This document shows positions 1 to 9,026 of a stretch of DNA of 64,000 bases, in pieces (position 1 is the first letter of the stretch; every line of letters begins with the position of its first letter). Below the pieces are notes generated by a model. It saw only the letters and a list, made by a program, of their open reading frames with translations, made no database searches and had not been told where the DNA came from. The position numbers and the translations under genes are program-made. Source of the DNA: Caballeronia insecticola (GTDB lineage Bacteria; Pseudomonadota; Gammaproteobacteria; Burkholderiales; Burkholderiaceae); the NCBI RefSeq assembly GCF_000402035.1, contig NC_021287.1:2480001-2544000 (forward strand), written 5' to 3'.

Positions 1-1976
1 GAGTTACGCGCCTTCGGCACCGCGTAATAGTTGATGTCGATGACGTTGTCCAGCATGCGCATCGCAACGCTGATAGTGCGCTTGAGCTTCGCGTGATCCA
101 GCGCGAAGGTGCCGTCGGCCTGCTTCACCATGTGCGCGACGAGGTTCACCGAGCCGAGATTGCACACGGCGATTTCCGTGTCGCTCGTGTTCAGCGTGAT
201 TTCCGTGCACAGGTTCGACGAATGCACGACACCCACGTGCTGTTGCGGCGAGCGCACATTGCACGGATCCTTGAACGTGATCCACGGATGGCCGGTCTCG
301 AACAGCATGCCCAGCATCTTGCGCCACAGTTGCGCCGCCGGCAGCTTCTTGAACAGCTTGATCTCGCCGCGCGCGGCTTTCTCTTCGTAAGCCGTGTACG
401 CCTTCTCGAAGTCCGCGCCGAACAGGTCGTGCAGGTCCGGGCAGGTGGACGGCGAGAACAGCGTCCAGTCGCCGCCTTCCATCACGCGCTTCATGAACAG
501 GTCGGGAATCCAGTTCGCCGTGTTCATGTCGTGGGTGCGGCGGCGGTCGTCGCCGGTGTTCTTGCGCAGTTCGAGGAATTCTTCGATGTCGAGGTGCCAC
601 GACTCCAGGTACGCGCAGACCGCGCCCTTGCGCTTGCCGCCCTGATTCACGGCGACCGCGGTGTCGTTCACGACCTTCAGGAACGGCACGACGCCTTGCG
701 ACTTGCCGTTCGTGCCCTTGATGTGCGAACCGAGCGCGCGCACGCGCGTCCAGTCGTTGCCGAGGCCGCCCGCGAACTTCGAGAGCAGCGCGTTTTCCTT
801 GAGCGCCTCGTAGATGCCGTCGAGGTCGTCGGCGACGGTCGTCAGATAGCACGACGACAATTGCGAGCGATGCGTACCCGAGTTGAACAGCGTCGGCGTC
901 GACGACATGAAATCGAACGACGACAGCACGTTGTAGAACTCGATGGCGCGCGCTTCGCGGTCGATTTCGTTGAGCGACAGGCCCATCGCGACGCGCATGA
1001 AGAACGCCTGCGGCAGTTCGATGCGCGTGCCGTCGACGTGCAGGAAGTAGCGGTCGTACAGCGTCTGCAGGCCGAGATAGCCGAATTGCAGGTCGCGGTT
1101 CGCGTCCAGCGCGGCGCCCAGGCGCTTCAGGTCGAACTGTTGCAGTTTGTCATCCAGCAGGCCGGCTTCGATGCCGCGCTTGATGAACTGCGGGAAGTAT
1201 TCGGCATAGCGCTCGCCCATTTCGGCTTGCGTCACTTCGCCTTCGAGAATTTCGCGGCGGATCGTGTGCAGCAGGATGCGGGCGGTGACCTGGCTGTACG
1301 CCGGGTCCTTTTCGATCATCGTGCGCGCGGCGAGGATGGCCGAGTCGTAGACCTGCGACATCGGCACGCCGTCGTACAGGTTCTTCACCGTTTCGGCGAC
1401 GATCGGATCGGCGGAGACGGCATCGCCCAGATTCGAGCAGGCGGACACGATCAGCGCCTTGAGCGCGCCGAGATCGAGCGGATGCGAGACGCCGTTGTCC
1501 GTCACGTTGATGACGCCTTCGGGCGACTGCGCGTTCGGCGCCTGCGAGCGCTCTTGCGTGCGTTGCTGCGTGCGCTTCTCGCGATACAGCACGTAGGCGC
1601 GCGCGACGTTGTGCTCGCCGCCGCGCATCAGCGCGAGTTCGACCTGATCCTGAATGTCTTCGATATGAAACGTGCCGCCATGCGGACGGCTGCGCACGAG
1701 CGCGCGCACGACGGCCTGCGTCAGTTGCTCGACCTGCTCGCGCACGCGCGCGGAGGCGGCGCCCTGACCGCCGTTCACGGCGATGAACGCCTTCGTCACC
1801 GCGATGGCGATTTTCGAAGGCTCGAACGACACCACGCTTCCGTTGCGACGGATGACCTTGTAGTCGGCATACGTCGTGTTCGGCGCGAGCGCCGGGGCGC
1901 CTGCGGACTGCGCACCGCCGGTCGGCAGTGCGGATGCGCCTTCGAAGGAAGTCGTGGCGTTCTCGGTGGTTTGCAT
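1..1976 (-). CDS. nrdA: Ribonucleoside-diphosphate reductase class Ia, alpha (large) subunit; 3' end outside window
   Basis: Reduces ribonucleoside diphosphates to deoxyribonucleotides together with a radical-generating NrdB subunit, which is expected just beyond the left edge. About 658 codons are visible and the frame stays open to base 1. An ATP-cone allosteric domain lies at about residues 40-135 (TYADYKVIRRNG onward, with GGTFHIEDIQDQVE), followed by the all-alpha domain and barrel; SSTPTLFNSGTHRSQLSSCYL carries the first catalytic cysteine, and RKGAVCAYLE and NLCTEI are typical family signatures. The extreme C-terminal redox CxxC tail is off-window. The start is ATG at 1976 with AGGAG just upstream (1983-1987 region). 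The first ~35 residues are a low-complexity extension before the cone. The leader is unusually long and the promoter carries paired NrdR boxes. Confidence 0.96.
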   Translation of the reverse strand, partial: MQTTENATTSFEGASALPTGGAQSAGAPALAPNTTYADYKVIRRNGSVVSFEPSKIAIAVTKAFIAVNGGQGAASARVREQVEQLTQAVVRALVRSRPHGGTFHIEDIQDQVELALMRGGEHNVARAYVLYREKRTQQRTQERSQAPNAQSPEGVINVTDNGVSHPLDLGALKALIVSACSNLGDAVSADPIVAETVKNLYDGVPMSQVYDSAILAARTMIEKDPAYSQVTARILLHTIRREILEGEVTQAEMGERYAEYFPQFIKRGIEAGLLDDKLQQFDLKRLGAALDANRDLQFGYLGLQTLYDRYFLHVDGTRIELPQAFFMRVAMGLSLNEIDREARAIEFYNVLSSFDFMSSTPTLFNSGTHRSQLSSCYLTTVADDLDGIYEALKENALLSKFAGGLGNDWTRVRALGSHIKGTNGKSQGVVPFLKVVNDTAVAVNQGGKRKGAVCAYLESWHLDIEEFLELRKNTGDDRRRTHDMNTANWIPDLFMKRVMEGGDWTLFSPSTCPDLHDLFGADFEKAYTAYEEKAARGEIKLFKKLPAAQLWRKMLGMLFETGHPWITFKDPCNVRSPQQHVGVVHSSNLCTEITLNTSDTEIAVCNLGSVNLVAHMVKQADGTFALDHAKLKRTISVAMRMLDNVIDINYYAVPKARN

Positions 1977-2402
1977 GTGCAAAACTCCTGGTGTTCGAAT
2001 GGTGCGGATGTTCCGCGGATTTATCACTTATGCCGCGCGCGTCGCGAGACGCGTGAACCTCGCGCGGTATTTTGGCGGTCAAGCGGGCTGTGAATGCAGC
2101 AGGCTCGGAATTCGAATCGCGGCGCTTTCGGCCCGCACTCTTATTGGCGTCTCATGCGGTGCCCGCGTTGGCGCACGGTGTCGGTCGACGCAACTCGCAT
2201 TCACTTGCATGCTTCTTCACGGTGCTGCTCGCTGGCGCTCGATGCACTCGGGGTCTCTGTCCTGAACCGCGGAAACCCTCTCGCACACCGCCCCGGGCCA
2301 GCCAAACTTCTTCTACGCCGGAAAGCGGGCGGCGCCGGCTCGTGTGAGCGGGCGCCGCCTCAACAACACAAGATCTAGTGCAAAGTACGTCTGTCGGCAC
2401 CA
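1977..2402 (-). promoter_or_regulatory. Long 5' leader of nrdA with a GC-rich hairpin
   Basis: The predicted start of transcription (about 2396) is some 420 nt before the nrdA ATG. Near the 5' end of this leader, 2328-2336 (GGCGGCGCC) pairs perfectly with 2351-2359, and inside it 2338-2341 pairs with 2346-2349 around a GTGT loop. No U-tract follows, so this is not a standard terminator. I find no convincing conserved small ORF in the leader. A regulatory role is inference. Confidence 0.45.
2366..2381. promoter_or_regulatory. NrdR box 1 (distal, downstream of the nrdA promoter)
   Basis: ACACAAGATCTAGTGC matches the 16-bp NrdR palindrome consensus (aCaCwAtATaTwGtgt) at about 13 positions. It starts exactly 31 bp from box 2, three helical turns, the spacing typical of NrdR operators at class I reductase genes. 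Confidence 0.8.
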
Positions 2403-2412
2403 AGTATAGTGG
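2397..2412. promoter_or_regulatory. NrdR box 2 overlapping the nrdA -10
   Basis: GCACCAAGTATAGTGG keeps the outer CAC...GTG arms and the central TAT of the NrdR consensus. It covers the predicted -10 hexamer of nrdA on the minus strand, so NrdR binding should block RNA polymerase. Confidence 0.78.
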
Positions 2413-2430
2413 GCATCCGCGCAGTCTCAA
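2403..2430 (-). promoter_or_regulatory. nrdA promoter
   Basis: On the minus strand TTGAGA (2425-2430) and TATACT (2403-2408) are separated by 16 bp, a good sigma70-type promoter. The -10 lies inside NrdR box 2. Confidence 0.6.
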
Positions 2431-2497
2431 AAACTTTTTTCTGCGTGCTCAGGGTTGACTTTTCTCACTTCAAGCGCGGCAAGGCACAGCGCGTAAC

Positions 2498-2516
2498 GTC
2501 GCTGCGCTGCAGCGAC
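2498..2516. other. Perfect 8-bp hairpin between ampD and the nrdA promoter
   Basis: GTCGCTGC and GCAGCGAC flank a 3-nt loop 32 bp after the ampD stop. It is not followed by a T-run in the ampD direction, so it is at best a weak terminator. Confidence 0.35.
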
Positions 2517-2547
2517 AAAAACCATACGCGATGCTCGGATGTTGGGT

Positions 2548-3153
2548 TCAGTCGCCGGACTGGAATGGGAAATACGACGGCGGCAGTGCGCTGTCGTGAC
2601 GCAGGCGCGGCCAGTCGAAATGTGGGCCGGGATCGGTTTTGCGGCCGGGCGCGATGTCCGAATGACCGGCGAGCGCATCGATCGGATAGCGCTTCACGAT
2701 CATGCGCACGAGCGCGGCGAGCGCCTCGTACTGCGCGTTCTCGAACGGCACGCGATCGCTGCCTTCGAGCTCGATGCCGATCGAGAAATCGTTGCAGCGC
2801 TCGCGTCCGCAGAACGCGGAGACGCCGGCGTGCCACGCGCGTTCATCGCAGGAGACGAATTGCTCGATGGCGCCGTCGCGGCGAATCACGAAATGCGCCG
2901 ACACGCGCATGCCGCGCAGATGATCGAAGTACGGATGCGCGTCGTGGTCGAGCCGGTTGAGGAAGAAATCGGCGATGGAGTTCGTCGTGAAGTCGTCGGG
3001 CGGCAAACTGATGTTATGCACGACGATGAGCGTCGGCACCGCGTTGTCCGGCCGCGCCTCGAAATTCGGCGACGGCAGGCGCTGCGCGCTCGTGAGCCAG
3101 CCTTGCGCGTCGATATGCGGCTCGCGCTTCGACGGAATGTGTGGCGTGTTCAT
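2548..3153 (-). CDS. ampD: 1,6-anhydro-N-acetylmuramyl-L-alanine amidase AmpD
   Basis: Cytoplasmic zinc amidase that removes the stem peptide from anhydromuropeptides during cell wall recycling; in many Gram-negatives its loss raises AmpC beta-lactamase. The 201-residue length fits the family. An Amidase_2 fold is visible, with zinc ligands H46 (IVVHNISLPP), H164 and D174 (GHSDIAPGRKTDPG). The start is the ATG at 3153, giving MNTPHIPSKR; the frame is open further upstream but that part is arginine-rich read-through of the preceding gene. The start overlaps the stop of the preceding small gene by 4 bp (ATGA), indicating translational coupling. It lies directly upstream of the nrdA leader. Confidence 0.93.
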   Translation of the reverse strand: MNTPHIPSKREPHIDAQGWLTSAQRLPSPNFEARPDNAVPTLIVVHNISLPPDDFTTNSIADFFLNRLDHDAHPYFDHLRGMRVSAHFVIRRDGAIEQFVSCDERAWHAGVSAFCGRERCNDFSIGIELEGSDRVPFENAQYEALAALVRMIVKRYPIDALAGHSDIAPGRKTDPGPHFDWPRLRHDSALPPSYFPFQSGD

Positions 3154-3488
3154 CGTGCGTCGCGGCCGGTGGGACGGTTCGCGTGACGGCGCGCGTGATC
3201 GGCGCAGCAGAAGCGCTCGCCCGCCACCACGATCGACTCGCTGCGCGGCGTGTGCACGCCGCATTGCACGCAGCGGATGAGCGGATCGGCGAGTTGCGGC
3301 GTGGCTTCAGCGGCTGCGCCGTTGCCACCGCCGTTGGCCGTGCGCGCGCGGCGTGTGCCGCCGTTGCCCGCGGTTGCGCTGCCCGCCTGGGCGTCGCCCT
3401 GCTGCGCGCGCTCATTCGCGCGGCGCAGCTTCTTCAGAAGCCACTGGCTCAGAAAGAACAGAACGATCAGGAAGAAGAAATTTCGCAT
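3150..3488 (-). CDS. Small membrane-anchored protein of the PP0621 type
   Basis: This 112-residue protein has one N-terminal membrane segment (MRNFFFLIVLFFLSQWLL), then a charged helix, a low-complexity Gly/Ala/Arg linker (about 30-65), and a C-terminal knuckle with C73-x2-C76 and C94, C95, H98 that probably binds a metal. It resembles the uncharacterised PP0621 family found beside ampD in beta- and gammaproteobacteria. Start ATG 3488 was chosen because it opens directly on the membrane segment. It overlaps ampD by 4 bp and follows a CcsA-type gene by 46 bp, so the three probably form one transcript. Function unknown. Confidence 0.75.
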   Translation of the reverse strand: MRNFFFLIVLFFLSQWLLKKLRRANERAQQGDAQAGSATAGNGGTRRARTANGGGNGAAAEATPQLADPLIRCVQCGVHTPRSESIVVAGERFCCADHARRHANRPTGRDAR

Positions 3489-3534
3489 CGATTCGAAAGC
3501 CGGATAAGAACGCGCTCGTTCGTTCGGACGATCC

Positions 3535-4458
3535 TCAGACGACCGCGCGGTGCAGCAACACTTCGAACACGAAGCGGCTGCCGACATACGCAAGCAGCAG
3601 CGCAGCGAACGAGGCCAGCACCCAGCGCAGCGCAGCGCGCCCGCGCCAGCCGGAAATGCGCCGCGCGGTCAACAGCGCGCCGAACATCAGCCAAGAGAGG
3701 AACGCGAAGACGGTCTTGTGATCGAGGCGCAGCGCGCGATCGACCAGTTGCTCGTTGAACGCGATGCCCGAGACCAGCGTAAGCGTGAGCAGCACGAAGC
3801 CTGCCGCGATCAGACGGAACAGCAGCTTTTCGAGCGTGAGGAGCGGCGGCAAGGTGTCGAGCCAGCTTGCGAGCCAGCCCTGGCCGTCATGCCGCGTCGA
3901 GAGGCCGCGCATGCGTTGCAGGCGGCGTTCCAGCATCAGCATGAGCACGGCGTGGAGCGCGGCAATCGCGAAGAGTCCGTACGCGATGTTCGCGATCAGG
4001 AAATGCAGCTTGAACATCGGCGCGGCGGAATACGACAGCACGCGCACGCCGCCGAACAAGAGCGGCAGCAACGAGGCGATGCACGCGAGCGGCAGCACGA
4101 GCAGGCGCAAGCCGTCGAGCGGGAAGAAGAAACTCTCGATCCAGTAGATGCCCGCGCCGAGCCAGAACATCGCGGAGAGCGCGAACGCGAAGCCGAAGAT
4201 CATCGCGTTCTGGGGAAAGATCGTGGTGTGCAGCAGAACGCCGTGCACGAGCAACGCTATTAATAATAGAGCACGTCCGACGCCGCTCATGCCGGACGCC
4301 TTCGATGTGGCTACAGGCGCCGGTGCTACCGTTCCGAAGCCCGTCGAAGGCATGCCCGCCAGCGCCGGCCCGACAGCCGTATGGCGATGCGCGCGCCAGC
4401 CCGCCACGGCGAGTCCGCCGTAGAGAAGCGCAGTGAGGGCATACAGTACAATATCCAT
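3535..4458 (-). CDS. CcsA-family inner-membrane protein (cytochrome c assembly protein type, YpjD/CorE-like)
   Basis: A 307-residue multi-spanning membrane protein with about eight hydrophobic helices (MDIVLYALTALLYGGLAVAGW at the N terminus, VGRALLLIALLVHGVLL, FGFAFALSAMFWLGAGIYWI and so on). It belongs to the cytochrome c assembly/CcsA superfamily, but the copy next to ffh is the uncharacterised YpjD-like branch and not the dedicated CcsA of a Ccs system, so direct haem delivery is not established. It is divergent from ffh, with 124 bp between the two starts, and heads the ampD-containing unit. Confidence 0.82.
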   Translation of the reverse strand: MDIVLYALTALLYGGLAVAGWRAHRHTAVGPALAGMPSTGFGTVAPAPVATSKASGMSGVGRALLLIALLVHGVLLHTTIFPQNAMIFGFAFALSAMFWLGAGIYWIESFFFPLDGLRLLVLPLACIASLLPLLFGGVRVLSYSAAPMFKLHFLIANIAYGLFAIAALHAVLMLMLERRLQRMRGLSTRHDGQGWLASWLDTLPPLLTLEKLLFRLIAAGFVLLTLTLVSGIAFNEQLVDRALRLDHKTVFAFLSWLMFGALLTARRISGWRGRAALRWVLASFAALLLAYVGSRFVFEVLLHRAVV

Positions 4459-4582
4459 TGTTCGAAGTTTACACTAGGCCCTTGACTCGCGACGGTTTCC
4501 CCCTTGCGCCAACGCGGGGCGGCACGCAAGCCGGCGCATGAAATCGCAGTGAAAAAGGGCCGCATTCTCTACAGATTCCCCC

Positions 4583-5950
4583 ATGCTCGATAACCTCACT
4601 CAACGGATGGCGCGCGTCGTCAAGACGCTGCGCGGCGAGGCCCGGCTCACCGAGGCCAACACGCAGGAGATGCTGCGCGAAGTGCGTCTCGCGCTGCTCG
4701 AAGCGGACGTGGCGCTGCCGGTCGTGCGCGAGTTCATCGCGAAGGTGAAGGAAAAGGCGCTCGGCGAGGAAGTGCTCTCGAGCCTGTCGCCGGGGCAGGC
4801 GCTCGTCGGCGTCGTGCAGCGCGAACTGACGGCCGTCATCGGCGGCGATTACGAAGGCAAGGCGGTCGAACTCGATCTCGCCGTCACGCCGCCCGCCGTC
4901 ATCCTGATGGCCGGTCTGCAGGGCGCGGGCAAGACGACCACCACCGGCAAGCTCGCCAAACTGCTGCGCGAGAAGCACAAGAAGAAGGTGCTGACGGTAT
5001 CCGTCGACGTGTACCGCCCCGCCGCCATCCGCCAGTTGCAGACGGTGACCGAGCAGGTCGGCGCGGATTTCTTCCCGTCGGAGCCGGATCAGAAGCCCGC
5101 GGACATCGCGCGCGCCGCGATCGACTGGGCGAAGCGTCATTACCACGACGTCGTGATCGTCGATACCGCCGGCCGTCTCGGCATCGACGAAGCGATGATG
5201 AACGAGATCAGCGAACTCCACGCGCTGCTCAAGCCCGCTGAAACGCTGTTCGTCGTCGATGCCATGCTCGGCCAGGACGCCGTGAACACCGCGAAGGCGT
5301 TCAACGACGCGCTGCCGCTCACCGGCGTCGTGCTCACCAAGCTCGACGGCGACTCGCGCGGCGGCGCGGCGCTCTCGGTGCGCCACGTCACCGGCAAGCC
5401 GATCAAGTTCGTCGGCGTCGCGGAAAAGCTGGACGGTCTCGAAGTCTTCCACCCGGATCGCATGGCGAACCGGATTCTCGGCATGGGCGACATTCTCGCG
5501 CTCGTCGAGGAAGCGCAGCGCGGCGTCGACACGCAGGCCGCGCAGAAGCTCGCCGACAAGGTCAAGAAAGGCGGCGACTTCGACCTGAACGACTTCAAGG
5601 CGCAGCTCTCGCAAATGAAAAAGATGGGCGGCCTGTCCTCGCTGATGGACAAGCTGCCCGCGCAGTTCCAGCAGGCGGCGCAAGGCGCGGACATGAACAA
5701 CGCCGAGAAGCAGATGCGCCGCATGGAGGGCATCATCAACTCGATGACGCTTGCCGAGCGTGCCAAGCCCGAACTCATCAAGGCCGCGCGCAAACGGCGC
5801 ATCGCGGCGGGCGCGGGCGTGCACGTGCAGGAAGTGAATCGCATGCTGAATCAATACGAGCAGATGCGCGGCATGATGAAGAAGCTCAAAGGCGGGAACA
5901 TGCAGAAAATGATGCGCGGCATGAAGGGCATGCTTCCGGGCATGCGCTGA
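4583..5950 (+). CDS. ffh: Signal recognition particle protein Ffh
   Basis: GTPase of the bacterial signal recognition particle; it binds 4.5S RNA and hydrophobic signal sequences on nascent chains and docks with FtsY for co-translational membrane insertion. The 455 residues show the N domain (1-90), the G domain with P-loop GLQGAGKT at 111-118, DTAGR and TKLDGD, and the methionine-rich M domain from about residue 300 with the conserved RRMEGIINSMT and the RRIAAGAG 4.5S RNA-binding region. The C terminus is very Met/Gly-rich (MQKMMRGMKG). A terminator-like hairpin follows. Confidence 0.97.
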   Translation: MLDNLTQRMARVVKTLRGEARLTEANTQEMLREVRLALLEADVALPVVREFIAKVKEKALGEEVLSSLSPGQALVGVVQRELTAVIGGDYEGKAVELDLAVTPPAVILMAGLQGAGKTTTTGKLAKLLREKHKKKVLTVSVDVYRPAAIRQLQTVTEQVGADFFPSEPDQKPADIARAAIDWAKRHYHDVVIVDTAGRLGIDEAMMNEISELHALLKPAETLFVVDAMLGQDAVNTAKAFNDALPLTGVVLTKLDGDSRGGAALSVRHVTGKPIKFVGVAEKLDGLEVFHPDRMANRILGMGDILALVEEAQRGVDTQAAQKLADKVKKGGDFDLNDFKAQLSQMKKMGGLSSLMDKLPAQFQQAAQGADMNNAEKQMRRMEGIINSMTLAERAKPELIKAARKRRIAAGAGVHVQEVNRMLNQYEQMRGMMKKLKGGNMQKMMRGMKGMLPGMR

Positions 5951-5964
5951 GCCGCATTCGGTCG

Positions 5965-6003
5965 AACCCGCGCTCCGTCCACTTACGGCGGAAAGCGCGG
6001 GTT
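5965..6003 (+). terminator. Terminator-like hairpin after ffh
   Basis: AACCCGCGCT pairs with AGCGCGGGTT, with an inner CCG/CGG, immediately after the ffh stop. The following T-run is short (TTTATC). Confidence 0.55.
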
Positions 6004-6068
6004 TATCATATGGCGCACACCGCCGTTTTTTTCCACACTAAGAAGTCAGCCTCTCCCCCGCTTTCCCT

Positions 6069-6620
6069 ATGAATCGCGACGAAGCCCTCCATATTTTCAG
6101 CCACTCCGAAGAAATCGTGACGGCTGACGAAGTCAACGCATCGATCGGCAAGATGGCTGCGGCCATCAAGACGGCGACGCAAAACGACTTCCCGCTCGTG
6201 CTCTCGGTCATGGGAGGCGCGGCTGTGTTCACCGGCATGCTGCTGCCGCATCTGGATTTCCCGCTCGAGTTCGATTACATCCATCTGACGCGCTATCGCA
6301 ACGCCATCAAGGGCGGCAGCGAGATGCAATGGCGCGTGGCGCCGGCGGAATCGGTGAAGGATCGCGTGGTGCTCGTGCTGGACGACATCCTCGACGAAGG
6401 CGAAACAATGGCCGCGATTCGCGACCGCATCATGGCAATGGGCGCGAAGTCGTTTCTGTCGGCGGTGCTGTGCGAGAAGATCATCCCGAAAGCGAAACCG
6501 CTGCGTCCCGATTTCTGCGGATTCGAAGTGCCGGACCGGTATGTGTTCGGCTGCGGAATGGATGCGAAGGGTTACTGGCGCAATCTGCCGACGATCCGGG
6601 CGCTGACCGAAGGCGCGTGA
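6069..6620 (+). CDS. hpt: Hypoxanthine-guanine phosphoribosyltransferase
   Basis: Purine salvage enzyme transferring the phosphoribosyl group from PRPP to hypoxanthine or guanine. The 183 residues carry the PRPP-binding loop VLVLDDILDEGET (about 101-113) with the paired aspartates, the SVMGGAAVFTG loop and the hood residues near the C terminus (DRYVFGCGMDAKGYWRNL). The branch is the betaproteobacterial hypoxanthine-guanine phosphoribosyltransferase, not E. coli Gpt. Probably its own transcription unit between the ffh hairpin and a strong shared terminator. Confidence 0.9.
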   Translation: MNRDEALHIFSHSEEIVTADEVNASIGKMAAAIKTATQNDFPLVLSVMGGAAVFTGMLLPHLDFPLEFDYIHLTRYRNAIKGGSEMQWRVAPAESVKDRVVLVLDDILDEGETMAAIRDRIMAMGAKSFLSAVLCEKIIPKAKPLRPDFCGFEVPDRYVFGCGMDAKGYWRNLPTIRALTEGA

Positions 6621-6663
6621 GCCGTGAGCGTGACAGCCTGAGCGTTCCACTCCGGCGAAGCGA

Positions 6664-6692
6664 TAAAAAAAGCGGCCTCGGCCGCTTTTTTC
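6664..6692. terminator. Bidirectional terminator between hpt and marC
   Basis: AAAAAAGCGGCC pairs with GGCCGCTTTTTT around a 2-nt loop. T-runs exist on both strands and the structure touches the marC stop codon, so it should end both convergent genes. Confidence 0.9.
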
Positions 6693-7290
6693 ACAACTGA
6701 TGCACGAAAGTGCGTATGCCTGTGAGCATCATTTCGACGGAAATCGCGACGAGCACAAGCCCCATCAGGCGCTCGAACGCCGTCACCGCGCGCTCGCCGA
6801 GCCACTGCTGAATCTTCTCCGCGAGGAGAAGCACGATCGCGCAGACGACCATCGTGACCGTGAGCGCGCCGATCCACTCGAACATCTTGCCCGGCGCCTG
6901 CGAGGTCAGCAGCATCACCGTCGCCAACGCCGAAGGCCCGGCCAGCGCCGGAATCGCGAGCGGCACGATGAGCGGCTCGCCGCCGCGCGAGTCGCCGCCC
7001 ATCGGACCGTCGGGATGCGGGAAGATCATGCGCAGCGCGATCAGAAACAGCACGATGCCGCCCGCGATGCGCAATGACACGTCGGTGAGATTCATCGCGC
7101 GCAGGAAGCGATCGCCCGCCAGCATGAACACCAGCAGGATCACGAACGCGATCGCCACTTCCCGCAACACGACCACGCGCCGCCGCTCTTTCGCGACGCC
7201 GCGCAGCGCGTTGATGAAGATCGGAATGTTGCCGAGCGGATCGGTGATCAGGAGCAGCAGGATCGTCGCCGACAGGAAGTTGTACTGCAT
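6691..7290 (-). CDS. MarC-family integral membrane protein (YhgN-like)
   Basis: A 199-residue protein with six predicted membrane helices and the family's polar motifs (TDPLGNIPIF near the N terminus; GGIVLFLIALRMIF; IPALAGPSALATVMLL). MarC/UPF0056 proteins were named from the mar locus but have no proven role in drug resistance; transport is only presumed. The ATG at 7290 shares one base with the proS stop (TAATG), so it is translationally coupled downstream of proS. Confidence 0.88.
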   Translation of the reverse strand: MQYNFLSATILLLLITDPLGNIPIFINALRGVAKERRRVVVLREVAIAFVILLVFMLAGDRFLRAMNLTDVSLRIAGGIVLFLIALRMIFPHPDGPMGGDSRGGEPLIVPLAIPALAGPSALATVMLLTSQAPGKMFEWIGALTVTMVVCAIVLLLAEKIQQWLGERAVTAFERLMGLVLVAISVEMMLTGIRTFVHQL

Positions 7291-9026
7291 TACTTCCCGA
7301 GCGCCGCCCGCACCTTGCCCGTCACGATATCCGCCGCTTCCTCGACCGCCAGCAGCGTGGCTTCGGCGTCGCGGCGGCCCTGGTATTCGAGCTTGCCTTC
7401 CTTCAGCCCGCGATCGCCGATCACCACGCGATGCGGCACGCCGATCAGTTCCCAGTCCGCGAACATCACGCCCGGACGCTCGCCGCGATCGTCGAGGATC
7501 ACGTCGATGCCCGCCGCCTGCAAGCTCGCGTAGAGCTTGTCGGCCTGCTCGCGCACGGCGTCGCTGCGGTCGTAGCCCATCGGGCAGATCACGACTTCGA
7601 ACGGCGCAATGGCTTCCGGCCAGATGATGCCGCGTTCGTCGAAATTCTGTTCGATCGCAGCGCCCAGCACGCGCGTGATGCCGACGCCGTAGCAGCCCAT
7701 CAGCATCGGCGCGGGTTTGCCGTTTTCGTCGAGGAACGTTGCGCCCATCGAATCGGAGTACTTCGTGCCGAGCTGGAACACGTGGCCCACTTCAATGCCG
7801 CGGCAGATTTCGAGCGTGCCTTTGCCGTCCGGCGAAGGATCGCCCGCGACCACATTGCGGATGTCCGCCACTTCCGGCTCGGGCAGATCGCGGCCCCAGT
7901 TCACGCCGGTCGTGTGGAAATCGACCTCGTTCGTGCCGACGACGAAATCGCTCATGTTCGCGACCGTGCGGTCCGCGATCACGCGCACGGGCTTCTTCGT
8001 GCCGATCGGGCCGAGATAGCCCGGCGGCGTGCCGAACCATTCGACGATCTCGGCTTCGGTCGCGAAACGGTAGCCCTTCAGGCCCGGCAACTTGCCGGTC
8101 TTGATGTCGTTGAGCGAATGATCGCCGCGCAGCATCAGCAGCCAGATGGTCGGCTCGGCGCCTTCGTTGTCGGTGGCGAGGATGATCGACTTGATCGTGC
8201 GTTCGAGCGGAATGTTCAGGAGCTGCGCGACCGCCTCGCATTTCGCGGCGCCCGGCGTCGGCGTCTTCTTCAGTTCCTCGGTGGGCGCGGCGCGCTTGGC
8301 GATGAGCGGCAACGCATCGGCGGCTTCGACGTTCGCCGCGAAATCCGAGTCCGGGCAATACGCGATGTCGTCCTCGCCCGTCTCGGCGATCACGTGGAAT
8401 TCATGCGAGCCGCTGCCGCCGATCGAACCGTTGTCCGCCGCGACCGCGCGGAACTTCAGGCCGATGCGCGTGAAGATGCGCACGTAGGCGTCGTACATCT
8501 TGCGGTACGACTCGGCGAGGCCGGCTGCGTCCTTATCGAACGAATACGCGTCCTTCATGATGAACTCGCGGCCACGCATCACGCCGAAGCGCGGGCGGAT
8601 TTCGTCGCGGAACTTCGTCTGGATCTGGTAGAAGTTCACCGGCAACTGGCGATAGCTCTTGATCTCGCGGCGCGCGATGTCGGTTACGACTTCCTCGTGC
8701 GTCGGGCCCATCACGAAATCGCGTTCGTGGCGGTCCTTGAAACGCAGCAGTTCCGGGCCGTACTGCTCCCAGCGGCCCGATTCCTGCCACAGTTCGGCGG
8801 GCTGCACGGCCGGCATCAGCAGTTCGAGCGCGCCCGCGCGGTTCATCTCTTCACGCACGATGGCTTCGACCTTGCGAATGGAACGCAGGCCGATCGGCAT
8901 GTAATCGTAGATGCCGCCCGCGACGCGGCGAATTATGCCGGCACGCATCATCAGCTTGTGGCTGACGATCTCGGCGTCGGCGGGAGCTTCCTTCAGGGTG
9001 CCGATGAAGAAACGGGATGCTTTCAT
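7290..9026 (-). CDS. proS: Prolyl-tRNA synthetase (bacterial type with editing domain)
   Basis: Class II aminoacyl-tRNA synthetase charging tRNA-Pro. The 578 residues begin [20 protein letters not shown]; motif 2 lies around [25 protein letters not shown] and motif 3 is [17 protein letters not shown]. Between them, at roughly residues 225-405, is the YbaK-like insertion that hydrolyses mischarged Ala-tRNA-Pro ([27 protein letters not shown]). The C-terminal anticodon-binding domain follows ([14 protein letters not shown]). It is divergent from rppH and coupled to marC. Confidence 0.97.
   Translation of the reverse strand: MKASRFFIGTLKEAPADAEIVSHKLMMRAGIIRRVAGGIYDYMPIGLRSIRKVEAIVREEMNRAGALELLMPAVQPAELWQESGRWEQYGPELLRFKDRHERDFVMGPTHEEVVTDIARREIKSYRQLPVNFYQIQTKFRDEIRPRFGVMRGREFIMKDAYSFDKDAAGLAESYRKMYDAYVRIFTRIGLKFRAVAADNGSIGGSGSHEFHVIAETGEDDIAYCPDSDFAANVEAADALPLIAKRAAPTEELKKTPTPGAAKCEAVAQLLNIPLERTIKSIILATDNEGAEPTIWLLMLRGDHSLNDIKTGKLPGLKGYRFATEAEIVEWFGTPPGYLGPIGTKKPVRVIADRTVANMSDFVVGTNEVDFHTTGVNWGRDLPEPEVADIRNVVAGDPSPDGKGTLEICRGIEVGHVFQLGTKYSDSMGATFLDENGKPAPMLMGCYGVGITRVLGAAIEQNFDERGIIWPEAIAPFEVVICPMGYDRSDAVREQADKLYASLQAAGIDVILDDRGERPGVMFADWELIGVPHRVVIGDRGLKEGKLEYQGRRDAEATLLAVEEAADIVTGKVRAALGK

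Noticed and set aside
2152..2430. Possible small leader gene upstream of nrdA
   Set aside because: Composition is Arg-rich shadow-like, it spans the NrdR boxes and promoter, and no ribosome binding site is evident.
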